Below are positions 9,676 to 17,835 of a stretch of DNA of 64,000 nucleotides, piece after piece. Both the position numbers and the translations under genes were made by a program. The stretch lies in assembly GCF_030532715.1 (NCBI RefSeq), contig NZ_JAUNKO010000001.1, positions 124,001-188,000 on the forward strand, read 5' to 3'. Each line of letters begins with the position of its first letter. The first letter of the stretch is position 1. Below the pieces are notes generated by a model, which worked only from the letters and a program-made list of their open reading frames with translations, searched no databases and was not told the origin of the DNA. This DNA comes from Corynebacterium sp. (GTDB lineage Bacteria > Actinomycetota > Actinomycetes > Mycobacteriales > Mycobacteriaceae).

Positions 9676-9704
9676 CTCATACCTCCACCAAACGGGGGTA
9701 TGAG
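9676..9704. promoter_or_regulatory. Inverted repeat abutting the proS -10 element
   Basis: Arms CTCATACC and GGTATGAG are perfect 8-bp inverted repeats with a 13-nt centre. In the proS direction they cover the spacer and -35 zone, so the site could be a repressor operator; it could also be a relic end of the neighbouring transposase fragment. Confidence 0.45.
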
Positions 9705-9827
9705 CTCAGGATTTAGGGGCGCGACGAGGGGTGCCGGTGGCTTACATGCGTGCTTTCGACGGCTGCGAGGTGCCCCTCCGCAGAAACCGGTGCCGCTCTG
9801 CAGCTTTAACCACCACAAACTGTTAGC

Positions 9828-10037
9828 ATGCACGACACCACGACGCTGGAATGCATCGGGCAACTAGATGCGGTCAACCCACAACGCATCACCGCAGACA
9901 CAGGCTACCAAGGTACCGGACGCAAAACAGCGTACAAACGCATAGCCAAAGACGCACCCCTGAGCGAGCACAAACGCCAATGCAACAACCAACACGGCAA
10001 AGCCAAAATATTGGCGAGCAAAACGTTGCACATTTGA
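9828..10037 (+). pseudogene. Relic of an insertion-sequence DDE transposase (IS5-like)
   Basis: The 69-residue frame MHDTTTLECI...ITADTGYQGTGRK resembles the middle of IS5-group DDE transposases, where an HD motif is followed by a D(K/T)xYQG block and a basic segment. The N-terminal third and the C-terminal glutamate region are missing, and the frame stops early, so this is a fragment without activity. No terminal inverted repeats or target duplication were found. The flanking bases to 10187 show no further convincing coding sequence. Confidence 0.55.
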
Positions 10038-10187
10038 CGCATTAAAGAATCCTCGCTACCACGGCCGCAACGAGCGCTTCCGCTTCGACATTAAAGAAGT
10101 GGACGCCGCATACGATCCCGCGAAGCCCACCCGCACACCGTACCTGTATTCGCCCACCCACGAAATGCCTACCTTTCCACCCGAGAC

Positions 10188-10314
10188 AGATCTGCCTGAG
10201 GCAGATTCGTCGCGGCCGCATTTCCCCAGGAAAACTCGGCCCAAAAATCAGGCAGATCCGGCGGAACCAGGCAGATGTTACGCGGCCGGACAGCAGCCAG
10301 GCAGATTGTGCGTC
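10188..10314 (+). repeat. AGGCAGAT repeat element, copy 1
   Basis: Five copies of the octamer AGGCAGAT or its complement lie at 10190, 10199, 10250, 10269 and 10299. Between them is a core reading GCGGCCGCATTTCCCCAGG and then AAAACTCGGCCCAAAAATC, which can fold as an imperfect hairpin (GGCCG/CGGCC with a TTTCC/GGAAA inner stem). The same core recurs at 10647-10735 and, inverted, at 12951-13052. No coding function seen. Confidence 0.75.
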
Positions 10315-10420
10315 GCTTTTGGGTGTGGGCTTTGGTGGTTCACAATCCATGCCGTTCCAGCGTGTTCCAGGCGGCCGTGACCTATCGTGGACAAAATGAG
10401 CTACCGCTGGTGGCGTGGTC

Positions 10421-10480
10421 TGGAGGATCTGCCTGGGTTTTTTGCTGTGTGAGATGTGCCTGAGGCAGATGTAGCGCGGC
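10421..10480 (+). repeat. AGGCAGAT repeat element, partial copy 2
   Basis: This 60-bp stretch is nearly identical to 10605-10664 (GGAGGATCTGCCTGG, then TTGCTGTGTGAGATGTGCC). It has octamers at 10427 and 10463, with another at 10530, but lacks the TTTCCCCAGGAAAA core. Confidence 0.7.
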
Positions 10481-10604
10481 GGTGTTGCGTTCCTGTGGAA
10501 ACACCATCGTGTGACGACCTGCGTGTCGAATCTGCCTGAACGTGGAAAATCGCCAGCCCTGAACGCGGAGAATTCCGGCCTGCACCTCGCCACATCACCT
10601 AGTG

Positions 10605-10735
10605 TGGAGGATCTGCCTGGGGTTCTTGCTGTGTGAGATGTGCCTGAGGCAGATATGACGCGGCCGCATTTCCCCAGGAAAACTCGGCCCAAAAATCAGG
10701 CAGATTCTGCACAGCCAGGCAGATTGTACGTGGCC
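10605..10735 (+). repeat. AGGCAGAT repeat element, copy 3
   Basis: It contains the 60-bp leader shared with 10421-10480 and then the full core seen in copy 1, with octamers at 10611, 10647, 10698 and 10717. The core from GCGGCCGC to AGGCAGAT is identical to copy 1 as read by eye. Confidence 0.75.
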
Positions 10736-10923
10736 GGGGAAAGGAGCCGCTTCAGCTACGGCAAGCTGCGGAATGGTTGGGCAAGGGCTGCGCACAAAAT
10801 GGGCCAGGGTGCACCGAGTTTTGGGCTTCACCAAACAGCGTCACGCTTCACCGTGCCGGTCGCGAGAGCGCAGCAACAAGGCGGGTCGGCGAGCAAGCCA
10901 CAGTACTGAGGTGGAGCGAGTAT

Positions 10924-10977
10924 TCGGCCGTAAAAATTCAGCGCTAGGATTCAGCCGTTAAGGTTCGGCGTCAGGAT
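10924..10977. repeat. Four short degenerate tandem units (13-14 bp)
   Basis: Units of the form TTC(A/G)GC.....GGA repeat four times (TTCGGCCGTAAAAA, TTCAGCGCTAGGA, TTCAGCCGTTAAGG, TTCGGCGTCAGGA), running into the 3' end of the DUF559 gene. The stretch 10741-10923 shows no convincing gene. Confidence 0.4.
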
Positions 10978-11978
10978 TTGGTGTGTAGTTTTGGTGCTTG
11001 TGCGGTGTTGGTTTCAGCGCGGTAGATAGCGCGGCGAAGGGTGGTAATCAGGTCCCGGGGTTTATTAAGTAGGCCGTGGGTAATGCGCAAGGGTTCCCAG
11101 CCGAGTTCACGCAACCGAATCAACACCTTCGCGTCATAGTCGCGCTGAGTACGCTGCAAATGATGGGCCCCGTCATAGAACAAGGCAACCTGGATATCAG
11201 GCCAACCAGCATCAACAACCGTCAGTAAAGGGGTGCCGTCATCAACAAACGCACCGGAATCATAGATCGGGATCTGCACTCGCAAGTGCTCACGAATCTG
11301 CTCAGCGATCAACCGCAGCACCGTTTCCGGAGGAGACTGCGCACCCGAGCAGGAAAACCGCAGCAGCTTCTTCAGCTGACGGGCACTGAAAATATTACGA
11401 GCAATCTCACGCACCAGCCGGAAATTCAATAGGGTGCACTCACGCAACGCATCAATCAACTGAATGGCGCGAACCTCCCAGGCGGCAAGGTTAGGCACCT
11501 GATACACCCACCAAGAATGCCAACCACGCTGCAGATCAATCAGACAATCCACCAACGCAACCTCCGGGACAACCACCCGCATACTCGGCAAGTCTCGATC
11601 GGGTGCCCACACCCTAGTGCCCGGCCGCAACCTCCGGCGAGTGGCATCCAACACACTATGGCTGCGTTGGAAATTACTAGCCACATGCACAGTGATATGA
11701 GCATCATCCACCCAACAGGAAAGCCCAGCATAAGCCGCGGCAGCCCAGCCACCAATAACCACATCCGGCGTTTGCGTGACATGAGCACGAGCCCGCACAA
11801 CAATCGGAGCAACAAACCCCAACCGCTGCGGATGAAACCGCAAACCCCACTCCACCTCACGGCCAGCACGACACAATCCCCGCGGCATGGCAAGCCGACG
11901 AGTGATGCGCACAAAGGCGGTATCAAGCAGCTTGGTACGACGACGAAACAAACCCACAGCACCAGCGATACCCCGCAC
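10971..11978 (-). CDS. DUF559-type endonuclease-like protein
   Basis: A 335-residue protein. The C-terminal third (about 215-330) carries the DUF559 / Vsr-like PD-(D/E)XK core: PPETVLRLI, VDAGWPDIQVALFYDGAHHL, RDYDAKVLIRLRELGWEPLRI. The N-terminal part resembles the AbiEi-like region (VVIGGWAAAAYAGL, then a middle VVVPEVALVDCL) often found in actinobacterial DUF559 proteins. Substrate and role are unknown; proposals for the family range from repair to defence. It is the only intact gene in a repeat-rich accessory patch, and a paired DnaA-box inverted repeat lies 43 nt upstream of its start. Confidence 0.8.
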   Translation of the reverse strand: MRGIAGAVGLFRRRTKLLDTAFVRITRRLAMPRGLCRAGREVEWGLRFHPQRLGFVAPIVVRARAHVTQTPDVVIGGWAAAAYAGLSCWVDDAHITVHVASNFQRSHSVLDATRRRLRPGTRVWAPDRDLPSMRVVVPEVALVDCLIDLQRGWHSWWVYQVPNLAAWEVRAIQLIDALRECTLLNFRLVREIARNIFSARQLKKLLRFSCSGAQSPPETVLRLIAEQIREHLRVQIPIYDSGAFVDDGTPLLTVVDAGWPDIQVALFYDGAHHLQRTQRDYDAKVLIRLRELGWEPLRITHGLLNKPRDLITTLRRAIYRAETNTAQAPKLHTKS

Positions 11979-12020
11979 ACAACACCAAAACCTAGGGTTT
12001 TCTCAAACACACCCCACCAA

Positions 12021-12049
12021 CCTGTGGATAACTTGAAACAATCCACAGG
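12021..12049. promoter_or_regulatory. Inverted pair of DnaA-box-like sites, 29 bp span
   Basis: Arms CCTGTGGAT and ATCCACAGG are perfect 9-bp inverted repeats. The left arm continues to TGTGGATAA, the consensus DnaA box on the complementary strand. The same architecture with the same 29-bp span occurs at 50507-50535. Confidence 0.6.
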
Positions 12050-12950
12050 CACACGGGGTGTTAGCAGCAACAAAGTGGCGCGCAGCAAGACAAACTGGTA
12101 TGACCCGAATGCCATCGCAAAACAAGGCGCGAAGAAACAGTGCTGTGCTGGGGTTTACTTAAGGGTCTTGTTCACACGACAACAACTAGGGCGTACTATA
12201 GTACCAACACCAACACCACAAATGGCTCGGGAACAAAACGAATTATCCAACGCGTTGGAGTGCGACTGACCAGATGCCGTTCGCCAAGGTGATGACCCCA
12301 CTGGCAGAAAACTTGCCCATATCGGCCTAAGCATCCAAGGCCCTCTCATTTTGCTTTAGCATCGATTCATCTACGCTTCAACACTGTATAACTTTTGCTA
12401 TATTTGCCGATATCTAGCCAAACTTTCCATCAGAAGAAGTAGAACTTGTATCAGGGTGAGTCATATTTGCAGCAGCGAATCATGTGATAAAACCCACGAC
12501 TTGCCAACTGTAATTGACAGAAACTCAAATGTACCAGGTGGGTACTATAAACGACACTGCCAAATTACCGTAGTCAGTAGTGGTAGTTTTGGTATTAAAT
12601 CGACGGAGTGAGGAAGACTGAACTAATTTCATGTCGAATAGGTTGCCGGGTTTCCCGACAGCTCTCCCATCTGGCCGGGCGTGCGGTTCGACGACAATTT
12701 GTACTCTCAATTGTTATCACGAATTTTTACCTCAGATAGAAAACAAAAAGACGTGCCCTATTAACCACTCCATTGTTAGCGGTATCGGGAGTTTATTCAC
12801 GGTGCTTATTTGGATGAACAAGCACGCCCGGAAAATTGCGCCGGGCCGAGTTGTTGGTGCGCGCCATCGGTAACGGCCGCTTAGAAAACACTGGAAACGA
12901 CATCGGTTGTGCACCGCCGGCGTACACCGCCGGAGTCCACACCACACGCC

Positions 12951-13052
12951 CATGTACGATCTGCCTCGCCGCGCAGGATCTGCCTGATTTTTGGGCCGAG
13001 TTTTCCTGGGGAAACGCGGCCACGCAGGATCTGCCTCAGGCACATCTGCACG
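12951..13052 (-). repeat. AGGCAGAT repeat element, inverted copy 4
   Basis: On the minus strand it reads like copies 1 and 3: the AGATGTGCCTGAGGCAGAT motif, a GGCCGCGTTTCCCCAGG core, AAAACTCGGCCC, then AGGCAGAT. Octamers lie at 12959, 12978 and 13029. It is inverted relative to the copies on the other side of the DUF559 gene. Confidence 0.7.
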
Positions 13053-13306
13053 CCCCTGACAGCAGATACGCAGCAGGGACGATTAGGAGGCGTTTCGCAG
13101 CGGGTGAGTTGATCAAACGGCTTACGGCGGCCTAGTTGACGCCGTTGCGCCCGGCGACGATGCCATCCACCACCAAAAGCTCCATTATGTTTGGCGGCGC
13201 ACCACAACGCGGGCGGGATTCTTGTTCACTCAAATTAGGCCCGCGAATAAACCCCCGACACCAGCAATCGTCATCACAATTGCTTTTGGTTTTTTCTTCT
13301 CCAGGC

Positions 13307-13393
13307 CGCCGTCCTAGCAGCCCCGTCCCCTCCCCGCGCCGTCCCAGCAACCCGCCCTTTCCCCCGCGCCGTCCCAGCAACTCGCCTTTTCCC
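13307..13393. repeat. Three tandem ~29-bp repeats
   Basis: Three consecutive units begin CGCCGTCC(C/T)AGCA and end in C-rich CCTTTCCC-like sequence (13307-13335, 13336-13365, 13366-13393). On the minus strand they would encode LLGRRGxGxG repeats in a short frame with no recognised domain. Confidence 0.65.
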
Positions 13394-13469
13394 GCCCAGT
13401 GCCAACAAACGCGTGCGCACTACGTCAAAGAAGGAGGAACCCATCCCCGGCACGGGCCAATATAGGGAC

Positions 13470-13475
13470 TATGGT
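13470..13475 (+). promoter_or_regulatory. -10 element TATGGT upstream of yaaA
   Basis: TATGGT ends 8 nt before the ATG at 13484 and no Shine-Dalgarno is seen, fitting a leaderless transcript. Confidence 0.45.
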
Positions 13476-13483
13476 GTACTACC

Positions 13484-14182
13484 ATGTTGATTGTTCTTCC
13501 GCCGTCCGAAACGAAGGCCGCTGGCGGCACGCACCCCGCGCTTGAATTGAAGGACCTAAGTTTTCCAGAATTGAATCCTGTCCGGGAGTCTTTGATCTCG
13601 GAGCTGGAGTCGCTGGACATCGACGCCGCCATGGCCATGTTAAAGCTCGGACCGAAGTTGCGTTCGGAGGCGGAGGCAAATCTTGAATTGCGGTCCGCCC
13701 CCACGTGCCCAGCATTATTGCGATACACGGGTGTGTTGTTTGATGCACTGGACGCCCCGACTTTGCCGACGGCGGCGTGGGGAAGGTTGGCGGTGGGTTC
13801 GGCGTTGTTTGGACTTGTGATGGCCGATGATTTGATCCCCCGCTATCGGCTGTCTGGGTCCAGCAGGCTCAGCGGCACAATGAAGTCGTATTGGGGCTCC
13901 GCCATCACGAAAGTGTTAGCGGCACGAGAACAGCTCGTTGTGGATTTGCGCAGTGGCGCCTACCAGCAGCTCGGCCCCTGTAAGGAGGCCATCACCGTGC
14001 GGGTGGAGACCACAGAAGGCAAGGTGGTCAGCCACTGGAACAAGCACTATAAGGGGGAGCTAGCCCGCGTGCTCGCCCAGGCGGACCGGCAACCGACCAC
14101 CATCGAGGAAGTCGCGGAAGCTTCCGGAATGGACGTTCGAATTACGTCGCCGACTTCACTGACGCTTGTGGTTGCACGGTAG
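13484..14182 (+). CDS. yaaA: Peroxide stress protein YaaA family (UPF0246)
   Basis: A 232-residue protein with the family start MLIVLPPSETKAAGG and conserved blocks ALLRYTGVLFDALD, PRYRLSGSSRL, LKSYWG-like MKSYWG and NKHYKGELAR. E. coli YaaA lowers free intracellular iron during peroxide stress; that role is presumed here. The 3' end overlaps the convergent FNT gene by 41 bp. Confidence 0.9.
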   Translation: MLIVLPPSETKAAGGTHPALELKDLSFPELNPVRESLISELESLDIDAAMAMLKLGPKLRSEAEANLELRSAPTCPALLRYTGVLFDALDAPTLPTAAWGRLAVGSALFGLVMADDLIPRYRLSGSSRLSGTMKSYWGSAITKVLAAREQLVVDLRSGAYQQLGPCKEAITVRVETTEGKVVSHWNKHYKGELARVLAQADRQPTTIEEVAEASGMDVRITSPTSLTLVVAR

Positions 14183-14951
14183 GTGATGCCAGCAACAATG
14201 GCAAGGCCACAAAAACGGCCCCGCCGATACCATTGCCCAGGAACACCCAGAGTTGATTCCACAGCGCATTGCCCAGGGTCACGCCGTCTGCGCCTTGCAT
14301 GAGCGCCGCGGAAAGCAAGGTCATATTCGCGACCACGTGTTCGGTGCCGGAGACTACGAAGGCGGCCACACACCAGCCGATCACGAGCACTTTGGCGGCG
14401 ACATTGTCGGTGGCAGCGGCTCCCCATACGGCCAGGCATACGAACATGTTGCAGAGCACACCCAGCAACACCAGTTCGATTGCGGTGTGATCAACCTTGT
14501 GGTGCGCGGCCACCGCGAGATAGTCGCCGACGGGCGTGCCGGGTCGTACCATGCCGGAACCAACGATGATTCCCGCCAGCACGACACTGCCGAGAAGATT
14601 GCCCAGGTACATCAAGACAATCCCGCGAAGGGCCGCTGACCAGGTGATTGTGCGTCGCCACAGCCCGATGGGGAACACCATCATTGCGGAGGTGAGCAAC
14701 TGCACTCCGCTGAACACCACAAGGACCAAACCCACCCCAAACACACTGCCCCCGATTAACGACGCCGCGGGATGGCCCGCCGCCTTCAGCGGCCCACCGG
14801 CGGTCAGCATGAAGAGCACTCCCAATCCTACGAATGCACCTGCGATGGCGGAGGAGGCAAGAAAACCGCCAAGGTGTTTCATACCCGCGACACGGGTTTG
14901 CGCGGAACGGGCTTGGTAGTCAAGGTTTTCGGAAAGACTCAGCACAACCAC
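14142..14951 (-). CDS. Formate/nitrite transporter (FNT) family channel
   Basis: About 269 residues with six predicted membrane helices. FNT hallmarks are the repeated half-helix regions (LGVLFMLTAGGPL; LLGVLCNMFVCLAVWGA), the GTEHVVANM loop and the closing LGNGIGGAVFVALPL. It probably conducts nitrite, formate or a related monovalent anion. The start is uncertain: GTG at 14951 follows the cobA stop by 10 nt, while an in-frame ATG at 15002 would overlap cobA by 41 nt. It lies directly downstream of cobA on the same strand, a link with siroheme and nitrite or sulfite metabolism that is inference only. Confidence 0.85.
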   Translation of the reverse strand: MVVLSLSENLDYQARSAQTRVAGMKHLGGFLASSAIAGAFVGLGVLFMLTAGGPLKAAGHPAASLIGGSVFGVGLVLVVFSGVQLLTSAMMVFPIGLWRRTITWSAALRGIVLMYLGNLLGSVVLAGIIVGSGMVRPGTPVGDYLAVAAHHKVDHTAIELVLLGVLCNMFVCLAVWGAAATDNVAAKVLVIGWCVAAFVVSGTEHVVANMTLLSAALMQGADGVTLGNALWNQLWVFLGNGIGGAVFVALPLLLASPTVQPQASVKSAT

Positions 14952-14961
14952 CAAGTATGGC

Positions 14962-15693
14962 CTATGGGGTTGCCTCGAGTGCAGCCACGTCGCCGATGAC
15001 ATAGACGGCGGGGGGCGAGACGTCGTGAATCTCCATGGTGCTGGCGAGGGTGCCCAGCGTGCAGCGGAATGCGCGTTGGGTTTCCGTGGTGCCTTCCTGA
15101 ATCACGGCGGCGGGGGTATCGGGGCTGCGGCCGGCGTCGAGAAGCGTGTTGATGATGGCGGGCGCGTTTTTCACACCCATAATGACCACCAGCGTTCCGC
15201 CAGTATGTGCGAGCGCCTCCCAATTATTAAGGGAGGCGGGATGGCCGGGCGGGACGTGGCCGGAGATGACAGTAAACGAATGCACGAGGCCGCGTTGAGT
15301 GACCGGGATGCCAACCGCACCTGGGACGGCGATGGCACTGCTCACGCCGGGGACGACCTCGCAGGCGATACCGGCCTCGGCGCAGGCTTGGAGCTCTTCG
15401 AATCCGCGTCCGAATACATAGCAATCGCCGCCCTTGAGCCGAACGACGCGCTTACCCGCGCGCGCATGTTCGATCATCAGCTCGTTGATCTTTTCTTGGG
15501 CCATTTGGCGGCCATAGGGCAGCTTGGAAGCGTCGATAACTTCCTTGCCTCCGAGGTCGCACAAACGATCAAGCTCGCTGGTGGGGCCGAGGTGATCCGC
15601 CAGAATAACGTCGGCATCTTGCAGGGCGCGCATGCCGCGGAAGGTGATAAGGTCCCAGGCGCCGGGACCTCCCCCGACGAGAGTTACGTTCAT
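14962..15693 (-). CDS. cobA: Uroporphyrinogen-III C-methyltransferase
   Basis: A 243-residue SAM-dependent enzyme that methylates uroporphyrinogen III at C-2 and C-7 to give precorrin-2, the branch point to siroheme and cobalamin. Motifs: VTLVGGGPGAWDLITFRG at the N-terminus, LKGGDCYVFGRGFEE, EVVPGVSSAIAVPG and the C-terminal VYVIGDV. It is the stand-alone form without the CysG dehydrogenase/ferrochelatase domains. The ATG at 15693 (MNVTLVGGGPG) is preferred over the longer frame from 15732; a TACACT -10 ends 8 nt upstream, so the mRNA is probably leaderless. Confidence 0.93.
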   Translation of the reverse strand: MNVTLVGGGPGAWDLITFRGMRALQDADVILADHLGPTSELDRLCDLGGKEVIDASKLPYGRQMAQEKINELMIEHARAGKRVVRLKGGDCYVFGRGFEELQACAEAGIACEVVPGVSSAIAVPGAVGIPVTQRGLVHSFTVISGHVPPGHPASLNNWEALAHTGGTLVVIMGVKNAPAIINTLLDAGRSPDTPAAVIQEGTTETQRAFRCTLGTLASTMEIHDVSPPAVYVIGDVAALEATP

Positions 15694-15701
15694 AGCCGTA
15701 T

Positions 15702-15707
15702 AGTGTA
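15702..15707 (-). promoter_or_regulatory. -10 element TACACT of cobA
   Basis: On the minus strand TACACT ends 8 nt before the cobA ATG with no Shine-Dalgarno between them. Confidence 0.5.
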
Positions 15708-15750
15708 GACCCCGGAAAAAGGGGTGCCACAATCCGGCGCTGAGCTGCCG

Positions 15751-17103
15751 TTACCGCCCACTCGCATGGTCGACGGCGCGCTGCACAAAACGCTGCACCG
15801 CCAACGGGGCCGAAGCGGGATGAATGTGCAAATAGGAGGCAAACACATTGCCCGAAACAAATCCCTCGATGCGGGCCTTGCCATCCCAACCGCGCCACCC
15901 CCAGGCGGATTCCCACCCAGGAACATTCTGGCTGGTCAGTGCCGTGTGATGGAACTCATGGCCGGTAATTCGCTCACCGGCGCGAAACAGCACGGAATCC
16001 GACACCGCCACCGCATCCCGATAGCCCAAGGACAGTCGCCTGCCCATCGCAGCATGGGTGCCAATCACGCCCAGCATCGGGTGGGCGTCCAAGCTATCGA
16101 GCAGCCACAATAAGCCCGCACATTCGCCGTACACCGGTTTGCCTTCCGCGATGTGCACCCGCACCGCGGCCCGCAGGTCCGTGCGCGCCGCAAGCGCCTC
16201 CACATGCTCTTCGGGGAAACCACCGGGGATCAGCAGGGCATCGCATTCCGGGAATGGATCGAGCAAAGGGTCGAAACGAACCACCTGTGCCCCGCAGGCC
16301 CGGAGCAGCTCTTCGTGTTCCGCGTACAAGAACGTAAACACCGGGCCGGCGGCAATGGCAACGCGCGCTGGCCCCACCCAGGTAACCGCGCGCTGCGGGT
16401 CCCACGCTGGGCCTTGGTAGCTGCAATCCGCCAGCGCGATAATCGCGTCTAAATCGCAATGCTCCGCCACAAGATCGGCCATACGCTCGACCGCTTCCAC
16501 GGCTGCGCCGCCGTGCTCCGCGGCGGTCACCAAACCAAGGTGCCGGGACGGAACCTCCACCTTTTCCATGCGCGGCACGATCCCTACCACTGGGATCCCG
16601 GACGCCTCTACGGCATCCTTGCACACCGATGCGTGGCGCTCACTGCCCGCCTGGTTCAGGATCACGCCGGAAATCCGCACGTCAGATCGGTTGGTGGCAA
16701 ACCCGCGGACCAGTGCGCCCACCGATTGGCTCATGCCCCGAACATCCACAATCAAGATCACCGGCATGCCTAGCGCTGCCGCCACGTCGGCGGTTGACCC
16801 GGCGCCGTCGTTGATGCGGCCGTCGAAAAGCCCCATCACGCCCTCGACGACGCCGATTTCCGCGCCCGAACAACCATGCGCATAGAGCGGGCCGATCGCC
16901 CCAGCGCCGCACATCACCGCATCGAGGTTACGACCCTGCCTGCGCGCCGCGAGTGTGTGATAGCCAGGGTCAATATAGTCCGGGCCGACCTTAAACGGCG
17001 CCACCCGCATGCGGCGAGCAAGCGCAGCGATCAGCCCAGTGGCGATGGTGGTCTTGCCCATGCCCGAGCCCGTCGCCGCGATACACACCCCGGGGGCTAC
17101 CAC
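15751..17103 (-). CDS. cobB: Cobyrinate (or hydrogenobyrinate) a,c-diamide synthase
   Basis: A 450-residue glutamine-dependent amidotransferase that amidates side chains a and c of the corrin ring. An N-terminal dethiobiotin-synthetase-like ATP domain (GVCIAATGSGMGKTTIATGL, KVGPDYIDPGYHTLA, VVEGVMGLFDG) is followed by a class I glutaminase-like domain with catalytic-type Cys in KPVYGECAGLLWLL and FHHTAL. The GTG start (17101-17103) overlaps the end of cobO by 7 nt, so the two are translationally coupled; the frame is open further upstream, but that stretch overlaps cobO and lacks conserved sequence. Confidence 0.93.
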   Translation of the reverse strand: MVAPGVCIAATGSGMGKTTIATGLIAALARRMRVAPFKVGPDYIDPGYHTLAARRQGRNLDAVMCGAGAIGPLYAHGCSGAEIGVVEGVMGLFDGRINDGAGSTADVAAALGMPVILIVDVRGMSQSVGALVRGFATNRSDVRISGVILNQAGSERHASVCKDAVEASGIPVVGIVPRMEKVEVPSRHLGLVTAAEHGGAAVEAVERMADLVAEHCDLDAIIALADCSYQGPAWDPQRAVTWVGPARVAIAAGPVFTFLYAEHEELLRACGAQVVRFDPLLDPFPECDALLIPGGFPEEHVEALAARTDLRAAVRVHIAEGKPVYGECAGLLWLLDSLDAHPMLGVIGTHAAMGRRLSLGYRDAVAVSDSVLFRAGERITGHEFHHTALTSQNVPGWESAWGWRGWDGKARIEGFVSGNVFASYLHIHPASAPLAVQRFVQRAVDHASGR

Positions 17104-17717
17104 TCGATGCCTTTCTGGCCCTTGCGCCCGGCGTCCATGGGGTGCTTGATTTTGGTCATTTCTGTGACTAGATCGGCGACCTCGATCAGCTTCGGATCGG
17201 CGTCCCGGCCGGTGATCACCACATGCTGGCGGCCCGGACGGGTGCGCAGGGTTTCGACCACATCGTCGATATCCACCCAGCCCCACTTGATGGGGTAGGT
17301 GAACTCGTCCAGCACATAGAAATCGTGTTCCTCAGCCAGCAGGCGGCGCTTCACCTCCGCCCATCCGTCGGCGGCGTCGCGGGCGTGGTCCTCGTCGCTG
17401 CCCTGCTTTTTGCTCCAGGACCAGCCTTCCCCCATCTTGTGCCACTGCACCGGGCCGCCTTCGCCCGTTTGTTCGTGCAATTCGCCGAGGCGGCGGAATA
17501 CGGATTCCTCCCCCACCTTCCACTTTGCGGACTTTACAAATTGGAACACACCAACGTTCATGCCTTGATTCCAGGCGCGCATAGCCATACCGAACGCCGC
17601 CGTTGATTTCCCCTTTCCGGGGCCGGTATGAACGGCGGTTATTGGCAGCAAGCGACGTTGGCGGGTGGTAAGGCCATCATCGGGAATGTTGGCCGGATCG
17701 ACTTTGCCCTGAGGCAT
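17097..17717 (-). CDS. cobO: Cob(I)yrinic acid a,c-diamide adenosyltransferase
   Basis: A 206-residue BtuR/CobO-type ATP:corrinoid adenosyltransferase, which attaches the 5'-deoxyadenosyl upper ligand. The P-loop VHTGPGKGKSTAAFGMAMRA and the downstream blocks VGVFQFVKSAKW and FYVLDEFTYPIKWGW are diagnostic. AAGGAG lies 8 nt before the ATG. It is the first gene of a cobO-cobB pair. No cobalamin riboswitch was recognised in the 118 bp upstream. Confidence 0.95.
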   Translation of the reverse strand: MPQGKVDPANIPDDGLTTRQRRLLPITAVHTGPGKGKSTAAFGMAMRAWNQGMNVGVFQFVKSAKWKVGEESVFRRLGELHEQTGEGGPVQWHKMGEGWSWSKKQGSDEDHARDAADGWAEVKRRLLAEEHDFYVLDEFTYPIKWGWVDIDDVVETLRTRPGRQHVVITGRDADPKLIEVADLVTEMTKIKHPMDAGRKGQKGIEW

Positions 17718-17835
17718 GCGGAGGACTCCTTGGATAAGAAAAATGTTCGGCTTTCACTCTAAGTCATCCGCACACCAACGCCTAAGATCCCGTGAGCCGA
17801 GCCTTACGGATGCACGCGCCCCCGGAAAACAAAAG

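Larger units (their letters stand above)
12050..13483. other. Gene-poor accessory stretch
   Basis: No convincing gene in about 1.4 kb. It contains a 12-bp palindrome GTACTATAGTAC (12193-12204), a visibly AT-rich segment (about 12340-12620), an inverted copy of the AGGCAGAT repeat (12951-13052), and a 29-bp tandem repeat (13307-13393). Short open frames exist (for example 12631-12873 plus and 13132-13380 minus) but have no recognisable domain. The mix looks like decayed mobile DNA. Confidence 0.5.

Noticed and set aside
12631..12873. 80-residue plus-strand frame in the gene-poor patch
   Set aside because: No domain and no ribosome-binding site; the frame runs through sequence of mixed composition.
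10188..13052. AGGCAGAT repeats as a CRISPR array
   Set aside because: Spacing is irregular, the unit is only 8 bp inside a larger inverted element, and no cas genes are near.
13132..13380. 82-residue minus-strand frame with LLGRRG repeats
   Set aside because: The repeats are simply the translation of the tandem 29-bp DNA repeats, and the remainder matches no family.
17718..17835. Possible cobalamin riboswitch before cobO
   Set aside because: No B12-box or the expected long leader is present in the 118 bp.
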